DNA of 64,000 nt from Dipteris shenzhenensis (lineage: Eukaryota; Polypodiophyta; Polypodiopsida; Gleicheniales). The stretch's first letter is position 1. Every line of letters starts with the position of its first letter. The notes below the pieces were generated by a model. That model searched no databases, had not been told where the DNA came from, and saw only the letters and a program-made list of their open reading frames with translations. The stretch lies in assembly GCA_047967505.1 (NCBI GenBank), contig CM106539.1. One strand, 5' to 3'. This document shows positions 11,403 through 22,482 of this stretch, one piece after another. Made by a program: the position numbers and the translations under genes.

Positions 11403-12590
11403 AGCAGACTAGTCCAACACCATGAGAGGCTGATCTTTGAGAAGTGCTGAAGTACTTCAAGAACTACACAAATGGGAGTGTCCCCATATCAATGCCAAGA
11501 CCAGAAAGAGAGTCTAATGTATAAGAAATCGATAATATTGGATAGACTCCAATCTATGAGGGACCACTAGCCAAAGCTTGCAGAATAAACCTCGCCCTTG
11601 AAGGGGAGGAAGAAAAATTGGTATTCATTGGGAAACAGCTTACACATGAAGATGAAAGAAAGCTCAAAGCACTCTTAATGGAATACCAAGACTGCCTAGC
11701 ATGGTCATACAAGGAAATGAAAGGTATTTCACCAGAAGTGGCAATACACATGATACCTATTAGGGAAGGTGCCCACCCTAAGGTATGTGGACCATATCGA
11801 ACAAATCCAAAATATGGCACCATGGTCTATGATGAACTGGAAAAACTCTTAGATGCCAGATACGTTTATGAGATAGATCACACTGATTGGGTTTCACCCA
11901 TCATCATCGTGCCTAAATGCAACAAGAAGCTAAGAATATGCGTTAACTTAAAGAATGTAAATGCCGCCACAATCAGGGATCACTATCAAAGTCAGGCTAG
12001 TTCAATACCATGTCAGGCTAATTTAATACCATTAGAGTCTGATATTCGAGAAGTGCTAGAGTACTTCAAGAACTACACAAGCAATAGTGTCCCCATAGCA
12101 ATGCCAAGGCTAGTAAGAGAATCTAAAGTGCATAGAGAGACTCCAATCTATGAGGGACCAACCAAAACGCACACAATAAACCTTGCCCTTGAAGGTGAGG
12201 AGAGAAATTGGTATTCATTGGGAAACAACTTCAACAAGAAGATGAAACACAGCTCAAAGCACTCCTAATGTAATATCGAGACTGCCTCGCATGGTTATAC
12301 AAGGAAATGAAAGGTATTTTTCCAGAAGTGATAGTACACATGATACCTACTATTAGGGAAGGTTCCCACCCTAAGGTATGTTGACCTTTTCGAACAAATC
12401 CAAAATATGGCACCATGGTCTATGATGAACTAGAAAAACTCTTAGATGCAGGATTTATCTATGAGATAGAGCACACTGATTGGGTTTCACCCATTGTCAT
12501 CGTGCCTAAATGCACCAAGAAGCTAAGAATATGTGTTAACTTAAAGAATGTGAATGCCACCATGACAAGGGATCACTATCCCCTACCTTA
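11403..12590 (+). repeat. Approximately 0.6-kb tandem duplication of the gypsy B RT 5' region
   Basis: Two units, about 11403-11987 and 12012-12582, offset by about 609 bp, each contain the connector (GGEEEKL/WYSLGN), the DCLAWSYKEMKGI-like segment and the RT fingers (HTDWVSPIIIVPKC, LRICVNLKNVNAA). The two units differ at many bases and by small indels, so the duplication is old. Between them a 20-bp motif (tcaggctag/attcaatacc) is itself repeated. Frame 11618-12268 reads from unit 1 into unit 2. Confidence 0.85.
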
Positions 12591-12623
12591 ATAGAAACAA
12601 TGTTAGAAAAGGTGGCTCGATAT

Positions 12624-12661
12624 ATATATGTATGTATGTGTATATATATATATATATATAA

Positions 12662-12694
<33 letters not shown>
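12624..12694 (+). repeat. (TA)n/(GA)n microsatellite inside RT
   Basis: A compound tract, tatatatatgtatgtatgtg followed by (TA)n and (GA)n, lies between the VARY and FLNGFSGYNQ parts of RT. In copy A this part of RT is deleted, so its age relative to A cannot be judged. Confidence 0.95.
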
Positions 12695-12695
<1 letters not shown>

Positions 12696-13128
12696 CTTCT
12701 TGAATGGCTTTAGTGGTTATAACCAAGTGCAAATTGCTCTTCCTAACCAATCAAAAACAAAATTTGCTATAGAATGGGGTATATTTGCGTATAGATTCAT
12801 GCCATTTGGCCTTTGTAATGCCCCAACCTCATTTGAGAGAGTCATGTTCACCGCTTTATAAGTCATTTCTAAATACATTTCTACAGTGTTCTTAGATGAT
12901 TTGTGCATCCAATCAAACAAAAAAGACCACTTCAAATGTCTTAAAGTAGCTCTAATCAAATGTAGAGATTTTGGCATCTCCCTAAATCCAACAAAATGCC
13001 AGTTCATGGTCACCCACAAAGTTGTTTTGGGACACATCGTTTCTCAACATGGGATTGCAACTGACATGGACAAAATCAAAATTATCATGGAATTGCCTGA
13101 TTTTGCAAATTCCAAAGGTGTATAGGTC
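12696..13128 (+). pseudogene. Gypsy B reverse transcriptase palm
   Basis: After a microsatellite that replaces the end of the preceding segment, the frame reads FLNGFSGYNQVQIALPNQSK, then YRFMPFGLCNAPTSFERVM, and after a stop VFLDDLCIQS. FLDD is the catalytic YXDD-type box and MPFGL-NAP-SF is diagnostic of Ty3/gypsy RT. The C-terminal LGHIVSQHGIATDMDKIKII is also typical. Confidence 0.85.
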
Positions 13129-13166
13129 TTTATGGGGCATGCCACCTATTATAGAAGATTTATCTT

Positions 13167-13700
13167 GTGGTATGCCATGATAGCCAAACCACTTTACAAA
13201 TTATTAGTGGACTTCTTATGGATAGAAGAGTGCGACAAGCCTTTGAGCTTTTTAAATGGCACCTAATCACAACACCCATCCTTATATGTCCCAATTGGGA
13301 TATTAATCTTCATGTTCATATTGATGGCTCCAAGTATGCAATTGGAAGTGTGCTTTGTCAACTCAGTGAACATAAGAAAGACTACCCATTCTACTTTGCC
13401 AGTCTTGACAACTCAATGATACAGAGATCAACTATACCACCACAAAAAGAGAAGCCCTAGCAATGGTGTATAGTGTTAAGAAATTTTAACACTATCTGTT
13501 GGCAAATGATTTTGTCTTCTACACCAACCATCAAGCATTGCTTTATCTTGTGAACCCCCTGTGTACAACAGGAAGAATAACCAGATGGCTCCTCTTGCTT
13601 CAAGAATTTAACTTCAAAATAGTGGTCCGAAAAGGTGCCCAACACTACATTGCCGATCACATGTCTCATGTCAAGTCGGGAGAAGAAGCCACTTGAGTAC
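13167..13700 (+). pseudogene. Gypsy B RNase H
   Basis: INLHVHIDGSKYAIGSVLCQ carries the first catalytic aspartate context of retrotransposon RNase H. It is followed by PFYFASLDNSMIQRSTIPPQ, a stop, then VFYTNHQALLYLVNPL and RWLLLLQEFNFKIVVRKGAQ with the final HYIADHMSH. The tract around 13262 is the intact empty site for the insertion in copy A. Confidence 0.85.
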
Positions 13701-13777
13701 AAGATGACTTGCCAGATGCCACACTATTTTAGATAGATGTTGTTTCAGATTGGTGTGCAGATATCATTGGGTACTTA

Positions 13778-15060
13778 ATGGCAGGAAGACCACCCCTTGA
13801 AATGAAAGCAGTGGATGCCAAAAAACTACTTTTAAAAGTTGCACCCTATCAACTCATTGGAGGACAACTATACAAGATGGGCAATGACCAGGATTTAAGA
13901 ATATGTGTAATGCCTCATGAGATCATGCCAATCCTTAGTGAAGTCCATGAAGGCATTGCAGGGGGACACTTCCAAGGGGAAGCCACAGCAAGAAAAGTCC
14001 TCCTTGTAGGCTATTGGTGGCCAACACTTTGGGCACATGCCTATGAATATGTCAAAAGCTATGATGTATGCCAATAGTCTACTAAACCACAACATAAGGA
14101 CTTCAATCCCCTAACAACAATTGTTGCACAAAAACCATTTGAAAAATGGGGGATTGATTTTGTGAGTCCCATCCATCCACCATCAATAGTAGCAAAGGGA
14201 ACATAGTAACACTACATCATTGTGGGCACTGATTACTTTAGCAAATGGATTGAAGCTAAAGTAGTCAGAAAGGCAGATGCTAGAAGCACATCAAGATTCT
14301 TATATGAGAATGTGATCACCCGCCGATTCGGATGCCCCATTGAAATTGTGTTGCAAATAGAGGCATGCATTTTGTCAATGAGGTTATCCAAGAACTCTTG
14401 TTTGGCTTTATGTTAATCCATAGAAAAAGCACACCCTCTACTATCCCCAAGGGAATGGACAGGCATAATCCACCAACAAAATATTATGCATTATCCTCAC
14501 CAAGGTAGTAGGACCATAGCATTCTGATTGGGTAGAGAAACGAAATGCAACCTTATGGGCATACCGAATGACACTCAAGGTCAGTACATGGAATACACCT
14601 TTTCAATTGGTGTATGGCCTTGAAGCTCTGGTACCACTCAAATTTGTAATAGCAGTACAGGAATGCATGGGAGATCATTCACATCTCAAAGAGAGACTCT
14701 ATCAATTGGAGAAGCATACAGAGATTGGATTAGTCACCTACCATGCCATGACAACATAAAAACATAGAAGAAAGGCCTGGTTTCACAGAAATCTTAAAGC
14801 CAAAGACATCAAGGAAGGCGACCTAGTCTTGTTATACAATGCCAAAGTACACAAGGGAAAACTCAAGTATCTAGGTCAAGGACCCTATCGAGTATACCCT
14901 ATTGAGTAAAAAAATGAATCCCATCCAAGATGTGCTGTTACAAACATTGGATGGGGTCCAATTCAACACAACCATAAATGGGAGCTGAGTGAAGCTTTAC
15001 TACATCAACACACAAGCGATCCCTGACAAAAATGAAGATTTGGAAACTCCAAGTCTTCCT
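13778..15060 (+). pseudogene. Gypsy B integrase
   Basis: The HHCC region (EVHEGIAGGHFQGEATARK ... YDVCQ) at 13778-14077 is followed by the core. The first Asp is in GTDYFSKWIEAKVVRKADAR, the ENVITRRFGCPIEIV segment precedes the second Asp, and the third-residue region follows. The C-terminal part reads YGLEALVPLKFVIA and LLYNAKVHKGKLKYL. Stops at about 14075, 14414 and 14757 break it. Confidence 0.85.
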
Positions 15061-15372
15061 TAGTTAGTATTAAATTGTATCATGAGCACTCACTTGCATA
15101 TATACGTCTTCTCACATATAAGTAGCATCAACCGATTTCGACCTAGAGCTTAGAAGTGATGCTTGAGTCCTAACTGCCCTATGAAATCCCAACAAATACA
15201 AAAAAAACATATAGTTAGTCCCTACCTAGTTACTAGGTCACATCCACTCACACGCTTTTGCTTAGACACAGTCGATTGAATGAATAATTGGGCTGCACAC
15301 TTTCATTCCACATTCTTAAAGCATGTGTAAAAATAAGATCTCTCACAATACACACACAACTGTCATACCTAC

Positions 15373-16361
15373 ATGCCAACTAATCTAATGATAGATGGTA
15401 CACCATATGAACATGGATGCATGTTCAAAAACAATGCCGCCACTAAAGAGGATGCAAAGAAACAATGCATCACCTCAGCCACCATGAGATCCCCTCCAGA
15501 GTTCGCAGCCATCTACCTCCTCTCAACCCCATGGAGACCACAGGAATTTATTGTTTAGAGCGATAGCTCTGATGAGGATTCTATGCATGACTTGGAAATA
15601 CAAGAAGTATAAATGCCACCCTAGTCACCACTGGCTTATACAACCATTGGTGGGGCCCAGTCCTTCGAGCTTGTGTGGCCACCTACATCGACATATGCTC
15701 TTTCCAATGCAACATAAGCTTTCTTGAAGCAATTGGGTCTAGGTAGTTTGTATGAGAGCCTAAAATCCTTGGAAGATAGTCCTACAATGACCACGTACAT
15801 CAGGGACTTTCTCCATTCTTACCACTCCAGCGATGCACATGTTGTACATCAGAGCCAACTCAACATTCTCCTCAATAGTACAATAGTTCAAAGGGGCTTA
15901 TCCCTCCCAAATCAAGGTACAAAATGCCCTAAAAGACTTGTTGATGCTAAATTTCTTGAAATTCAACCTCTCCTCACCAAGGGCACCAAGTTCCATAGGG
16001 ATGAGGTATTACTTCGCACCATCATTGACCCTCAACTCAAGGAAGCAACACAATTCCTATCCACAATCCTAGGGGTTAAGTGCGGCAAGAATCGATCCCT
16101 CCCACTCTGCACATTTATTTTGCTAGAGTAGGTAGCTAAAGCAAGACTAGATCTAGCACTTAGTCATCTTTTTCATAAAAAACATTTGATGGTTTAGCCA
16201 AAAAATTTGATGGTTCATTAGGCCAAAAATGTAAAATTCCACACTTATTGGCTGTAATCTCATCAATAAAGTGCTACATGAATGAGAAATGACTCTTCCC
16301 CAATCACCAAAACCTATTGAGGAATTGGCCATTCCCTTCTCACTAGCATGGGAGCTGTCAC
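15373..16361 (+). pseudogene. Extra ORF downstream of integrase, gypsy B, part 1
   Basis: A second family member with the architecture described for copy A: a basic N-terminus, a serine/acidic linker (SDSSDEDSMHDLEIQEV), LGSLYESLKSLED, TTYIRDFLHSYHSSDAHV, QSQLNILLNSTIVQRGLSLP and RLVDAKFLEIQPLLTKGTK. The last 135 codons (15724-16131) remain open. Conservation of the same reading order in two diverged copies argues that it was once translated. It is cut at 16361 by copia C. Confidence 0.6.
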
Positions 16362-17012
16362 TGTTAGATATGCTCGATACCCCACCCTCTTGGTAACCAG
16401 CAATGGTCCAAGGTGCTCAAGTTGTAAGGCCCCCATATGAGGAGAAGCCATGTGTGAGCCCGGGACACTGGATGGATCCTGACTTGCATGTCAGATGAGG
16501 TCTATCAATGAGACTATTAATGGTAGAAATGTAATTGTGTGGGAGCCCCTTATTCTTACTGGGGCCTGGGGGCCAATTGGCCCTTAGCTGGGAGGTCCCT
16601 GGGGGGCCAACAGCCCCCCTCGTGGGGGTTTGGGGACGAGATCCCCCGAGGCGATGATATAGGAAATATTCCTTGAATATTCCATGGATGACTAGTCAGC
16701 TCCACCGACTAGGTTGACTGGTCAATTCCACTGACTACATTGATCTGACTATCGCCCTCATAGCTATAAAGAGGCGACCTCCCCAGTCCATTATATTAGA
16801 TCAGTTCAGATCAGATCAAATCTTCCAGCTAGTAGCTCTTCACCTAGTATCTGTCCAGATCGCCATCTAAGCTCCAATGTGGGAGCACACGGGTGGACGG
16901 AGCCATCATCTGTACTACATCAATATTGAAGGAAAATTTTGTTCATCTCCAGTTTGCTGTGTACTCTCTATTCTTTGTTCAATTTTTGTTCTGCTACGTT
17001 GTGTAATTTAAT
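16362..17012 (+). repeat. 5' LTR of copia C
   Basis: A 651-bp LTR beginning TGTTAGATATGC. It contains a TATA box (agctataaagaggc, about 16762-16775) followed by a repeated tcagatcag transcript-start region, and ends taatttaata, where the 3' copy ends taatttaaca. Confidence 0.9.
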
Positions 17013-17089
17013 AGGGTATCAGAGCCCATGCAGCTCTAAGGATCGAACAATAGAAGAGAGGTGAGAGCTTCAATAGCATACGAAGTGAT

Positions 17090-20000
17090 GGCAATAGGGA
17101 GCAGCTCGAGTTCGGCAGCAGCTGCTGCACCAACAATCTAGACGTTGAGGATTCACCCACCAGCCTTTGACTAAAGGCAAGCTAGATGGTATGAACTACT
17201 CTATGGAAGTTTAAAATTACTGCTATTCTAGATTCATATGAGCTTCTGGAGACAGTACTAGGGATTTGACCTAGAACCACAAGGAACCCTCGACCAGCAA
17301 ATCTAGGGAGTATGATACCTCCTAATGCCAACCTTCTACGAGCTTGGAAATGTAGAAATGCAAATGCTCCATGTGCCCTAGTTACAAGTACTACTGATAG
17401 TGTTTTGATTCAGCATACATCTAAGGCAACTATGGCCTGGAACATATTGAAGAGTCAGTATGAGATGCGAAATCAGACAAGGATCTAGAACCTGGAGAAT
17501 CAGCTCACAGCTGAGAAGTTTAATGAAGGAGAGACAACTGAGGCATTCATAACCCGAATTAAAAAACTGCGTGACCAAATGGCTGGTGCTGGGATACAAA
17601 AGACTAGCGAAGAGCTAGCTCGGCGGTGTCTCCGAATATGTCTACCAAGGTTTGATGGACTGGTAACAACTCTTAACACTCAGGTGAGACCCCAACCATT
17701 GTCATTTGAGGAGTTATGTGCTATACTTATGAAGGAGGAGTTGAGGCCTAAAGCTCGAGATGGAGGTGGCAATGGGGATGCTGCATTCTCTACCACTGCG
17801 AAAGGCAAAGGTGGTTCCTCCACCAAAGGTGAGTCCTCTACTAGTGGTGACAAAAAGAAGAAGGGCAGCAAGAAGAAATTTCAAGGAGAATGCTTCTACT
17901 ACAAGAAGAAGGGCCATGTGATTGCAGATTGCCAGGTCAAGAAAGCAGATGAAAAGAATAGTACCATGAAGAAGACAGATAAGGGGAAAGAGACAGCTAA
18001 CATAGTGGAAGCAGAGTTGGATCTATTTCTGGCCATTGAGGAAGAGTGTTCCTCAGTTCAAGAAGCATCAACCACTGATTCATGGGTTTTGGATAGTGGT
18101 GCCTCCCGTCACATGACCTGCAAGAAGGGTCTATATTGTTCCATGTAGCCTCTACAAGAACCCATCACCATGACGGTTGGAAGTAACACAAAATGCCTTG
18201 TTGAGGGTACATGTATGTTTTAAGTTGTTTCTGTAAATGGAGATGTTAAGAAACTATCTAATGTGCTGTATGTTCCACAAATCAAGAGAAATTTGCTATC
18301 AATTGCTCCATAACTGACCTTGACCATGAGGTGAGGTTCAACAAGACAGGAGCAAAAACTTTGGATAGTGTTGGCAATCTTGTTGGCACAGGAGTAAGGA
18401 TGAACAACCTGTATGAGCTAAGTGCTCTTACAGCCACCGCTGGAGTGGGCACAAGCATACTTTGGCACGAAAGATTTGACCACATCGGATTTGCAGTGCT
18501 GAAGGAGATGCAAAAGCAAGGTATGGTTGCCCACTTACCTACAGTATAGCAAAAATCAAAGAATCGTGTGAAGCTTGCATGATGGGCAAGCAATAGAGAA
18601 AGGCATTCCCACAAGAAAGCAAGAATAGAACAAACTCTCCTCTAGAGTTGGTGCATGTTGACTTGTGTGGTTAGATGCCTCCACAAGCCTTGGGGGGATC
18701 TTCCTATTTTTTATTGATTGTCGATGACTATAGTAGGAAGATGTGGGTGTACTTTCTTCGCGAAAAGGCTCAAGCTTTTGGTAAATTGAAAGAATGGCTA
18801 CAGCTTGTTGAAAATGAAACAGGGAGAAAAGTGAAGAAAATCAAATCAGATGGTGGTGGTGAGTTTGTTTCTACAGAGTTTGGAGATTTTTGCAAGAGCA
18901 AAGGGATCAAGTGACAAATGACGACACCACATACGCCTCAGCAAAATTGGGTTATTGAATGCTGAATGCAGACCACCGTGGAGATGGTGAGGTGTATGTT
19001 GAAAGGTGCTAGACTGCCAAACCACTTTTGGAGTGAGGCTATTAATATTGCAGTTTACATCCTTAATCGCAGCTATACAAAGGCACTCAAAGGTAAAACA
19101 CCACATGAGGCTTACAGCGGCAGTAAGAAGCCATCTGTCTCCCACTTCAGAATATTTGGGTGTGAATGCTATGCACATGTCCCAAACAAAGAGAGAAACA
19201 AGCTACAACCAAAAAGCACCAAATGTATCTTCTTAGGCTATTGTGATGAAAAGAAAGCTTATAAGTTGTATGACTAAGAGGTAAAGAAGATCATAGCAGG
19301 CTGCAATGTGGTGTTCAGGGAGCACCCACATGCAGTGGAGGCAGAGAAGAGCTCTTCCACTTTATCATCAAGTGAAGAGGTAATTCACTATGGACCTATC
19401 CTAGGAGCTATAAAGGAGGAAATATCAGATGATGAAGATAAGTCACCAACCTGTTGCTACACCACCGGAAGAGCCATTACCGCGATGGTTAAGGTAGCTC
19501 TACAACCATGATAACCAGATGCCTATGTCTATTGAGCAGCATGCAGATGGACCAAGGCAGTCTCAGAGAATCGAGGAGCAAAGGAGGGCTCCGATTGCCA
19601 AGAATGACCACTATTTGCATAGTACTATCAGTGGCTGCTCATAAAAAGTGGCCAGTTTATCAAATGGATGTTAAATCAGCATTCTTGAATGGTGACCTTG
19701 AGGAGGAGGTGTACGTGGCTTAGCCACCAGAGCTTGAGGCCCCCCATTCTGAGAACAAGGTATGTAAGCTCAAGAAGGCTTTGTACAGGCTGAAACAGGC
19801 CCCAAGAGCATGGTATGGATAGACAAATTTTTTCATAAATTAAACTTCAAAAGATGTGCCTCAGACGCTAACTTGTATGTGTACAGGAAAGGTGGAAAAT
19901 CTGCTATTATTGTTCTATATGTGGATGATCTCCTTATTACAGGTGACTATGAAGACATGATCTAGCAAACAAGAAAGACGTTGAGCACTGAGTTTGAGAT

Positions 20001-20905
20001 GACAGACTTAGGCTTGATGCACTACTGTTTGGGGATTGAAGTCTGGCAAGAGCCAGGCAAGATCTTCATCTGTTTGGGGATTGAAGTCTGGCAAGAGCCC
20101 GGCAAGATCTTCATCTCTTAGAAGAAATATGCAAGGGAGATCTTGAAGGCATTTGGTATGTCCGAGTGCAAGGAGATAGCTACACCTATAGAGGTAAATG
20201 CGAGGTTGTCTATGGAGGATGCCTCACCACTAGCAAACATCGGGAGGTATAGGAAGTTGGTTGGCAGTCTCATCTATTTGTGCAACACTAGACCGGACAT
20301 CAATTTTTCTATCGGTGTTTTGAACAAGTTCTCCAATAAGCCCCGAGAGAATCATTGGAATGCAAGGATGTGAGTGCTCAGGTATGTGAAGGGCACTCTT
20401 GACTATGGCATCACCTATGATACGGGCATTTCCGTGGCTGGTCGTTGTGACTCAGATTGGGCTAGAGATGTTGATTCTATGAAATCAGTTTTCTAGATAT
20501 TGTTTCTCTTTAGGTTCAAGTATCTTCTCTTGGATCAATGAGAAACAACCAACAGTGGCATTGTCTTCTACCGAGGATGAGTACAAGGCAACATGTTTTG
20601 CTACTTGTGAAGCTGTGCGGCTGAGGCAGATCTTATGGCACATGGGAGTGCAATAGGATGAGGCAACTATGCTAAGGTGCGACAATCAAAGTTGCATGGC
20701 CATTGCTAAAAATCTAGTGTTTCATGCGCACACAAAACATATAGAGATTCAGTATCACTATGTGCGTGATTTGATCAAGGATGGGACAGTGGAATTGGTC
20801 TACTTTCTAATAGAGCAAAATGGAGCAGATATCTTTACCAAGGCACTCGAGAAGGATCAGCTTCAAGGTCATCTTCAGAGACTCAACATTGGGCCAAGAA
20901 GGTAG
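17090..20905 (+). pseudogene. Copia C gag-pol polyprotein remnant
   Basis: In order: gag (MAWNILKSQYEM; ITRIKKLRDQMAGAG; FEELCAILMKEEL) with a knuckle whose second Cys is Tyr (CFYYKKKGHVIADC); protease (WVLDSGASRHMTCKKG, about 18080); GAG-pre-integrase (LWHERFDHIGFAVLKEMQK); integrase (LIVDDYSRKMWVYFLREKAQ, IKSDGGGEFVSTEFGDF, TPHTPQQN); RT ([47 protein letters not shown]); and RNase H (VALSSTEDEYKA, RCDNQSCMAIAKNLVFHAHT, ADIFTKALEKDQ). More than ten premature stops occur, several of them single-base CAG/CGA-to-TAG/TGA type changes. A 45-bp in-frame repeat lies at 20026-20115. Confidence 0.9.
20026..20115 (+). repeat. 45-bp in-frame tandem duplication in copia C RT
   Basis: Two units, 20026-20070 and 20071-20115, each encode CLGIEVWQEPGKIFI and differ by one base (ccaggc versus cccggc). 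The period of 15 codons preserves frame. The near identity indicates a recent slippage or unequal exchange. Confidence 0.9.
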
Positions 20906-20933
20906 TTCACCTATGGGTGGACATTCTGGGGGG

Positions 20934-22482
20934 TGTTAGATATGCTCAATGCCCCACCCTCTTGGTAACCACTAGTGGTCCAAGGTGCTCAAGTTGTAAG
21001 GCCCCCATATGAGGAGAATCCATGTGTGTGTTAGATATCAATGCTCCACTCTTGTGTAACTACGCGGGAACCAGCTAACTCTACTTATAAGCCCCCCATA
21101 TGAGGAGAAGGCATTTGAGTAGCTCAGTTATCCGGTAGGTCTTGGTTTGGACACCAGATGGGGGCCATGTGTGGCCTGATGGCTGGACGGCTTCAGATAG
21201 AGTTGGCACACTGCCAACTAGGCTACATGCAAGTGCGGGAAGGCATCCCTTGATTGACCACACTGAGGGTAGACGGAGCATTTCCTGGGGTAGCCCACTC
21301 TCGAGTTACGGGGCTCGTTTGGAGCCTCAGATGATCCCGGATGGCTGTGGGCCAAACGGACACGATGGGTTGGTTGCTCTGTTTTGTGCACCGATTCTAT
21401 CGTATGGTCAATGGCCTATTTCGGGACCGACCCCTAGTCGACCGTTTTGGGCGAAGTGGGTTGGCCACCCAATTGAGCCTAACCGACTACGACTGGTGAA
21501 CTACGACTGGTGGCTATATAAGAGCAAGCCCGTGAAGCCCATTTCATCTCACTGGCTACAACAACCCTTATTCCTTAGCATTCAGCCTCCGTCTTCTACT
21601 GTTTCTAGCACCCCATCGAAGCTTCTTTCACAAGAGTGCACGGCTAGGAGGCAACGCCATCTATTGTATCAGTTTTACAGTAATCAAATTTTTTATTCTC
21701 CATACTATCTTGTTTTCTCTCTTGCGTACGAGATCCTGTTATCTGTTGAGCACAAACGTATTATTTTCTTACAGTGTGAGCCCGGGACACTAGTTAGATC
21801 CTGACTTGCATGTTAGATGAGGTCTATATGAGACCGTTGATGGTAGAAAGGTGATTGTGTGGGAGTCCCTGGGGGCCAGCTGGCCCCCCTAGTGGGGGTT
21901 CAGGGGTGGGAGCCCTCAAGGCAATGATATAGGGAATATTCGTTGAATATTCCATGGACGACTAGTTAGCTCCATCGACTAGGTTGACTAGTCAGTTCCA
22001 TCGACTATGTTGATCTGACTACCCCCCTCATAGCTATAAAGAGGCAACCTCTCCAGTCCATTGTATCAGATCAGTTCAAATCAAATTAGATCAGATCTTC
22101 TAGCTAGTAGCTCTTCACCTAGTATCTGTCTAGATCGCCGTCTAAGCTCCACAGTGGGAGCGCAGGGGTGGACGGAGCCATCATCTGTACTACATCAATA
22201 TTGAAGGATAATTTTTTTCATCTCCAGTTTGGAAATTTGTATACTACGATACCCCACGTAAGGTGGAGAAAGAAAAGGAAAAGGAATGTGGGCGCTCTTA
22301 AAGCGCATAACCTCGAGCCCCTAAAAAGGAGCCTATGGAACACCATGGGAAAAAGGACCCATTTATGAGAATTCACCACATCCCCTTCCCCAATGTCCAC
22401 ATGCGTTATTAGCCACCTTGTATTCTCCTGACCTTCCCACCCTTTGATCAGTTTCTGTTCTGCTATACCATGTAATTTAACA
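20934..22482 (+). repeat. 3' LTR of copia C, split by a solo LTR
   Basis: LTR sequence occupies 20934-21028 and 21779-22482. The right part also carries about 190 bp not in the 5' LTR (about 22229-22440), including an A/G-rich block (ggagaaagaaaaggaaaagg). The element ends taatttaaca and is followed by GTCAC. Confidence 0.9.
21029..21773 (+). mobile_element. Solo LTR of a different LTR retrotransposon
   Basis: A 745-bp segment beginning TGTTAGATATCAATG and ending TTATTTTCTTACA interrupts the 3' LTR of copia C. It is flanked by the 5-bp direct repeat GTGTG (21024-21028 and 21774-21778). The 5' LTR of C shows the uninterrupted sequence (catgtgtgagcccggg). It contains a TATA box (ggctatataagagc, about 21511-21524) and no internal coding region, as expected of a solo LTR left by LTR-LTR recombination. 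Its first bases resemble the LTR of copia D (TGTTGAGATATCAAGCTCCACTC), suggesting a related family. Confidence 0.88.

Larger units (their letters stand above)
16362..22482 (+). mobile_element. Ty1/copia retrotransposon C, complete but degenerate, inserted in gypsy B
   Basis: The element spans LTR (16362-17012), internal region (17013-20933) and LTR (20934-22482, itself interrupted). Target duplication GTCAC is at 16357-16361 and 22483-22487. Gypsy A at about 2920-2935 (minus) shows the uninterrupted site. The primer-binding site gggtatcagagccc follows the 5' LTR, and a polypurine tract (ggacattctgggggg) precedes the 3' LTR. Domain order gag-protease-integrase-RT-RNase H is that of Ty1/copia. 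It is non-functional, with in-frame stops throughout. Confidence 0.93.

Noticed and set aside
11618-12268. Single-copy host gene of 216 codons
   Set aside because: It is gypsy RT reading through two duplicated units.
22168-22368. 66-codon ORF in the copia C 3' LTR
   Set aside because: LTR sequence; chance frame.
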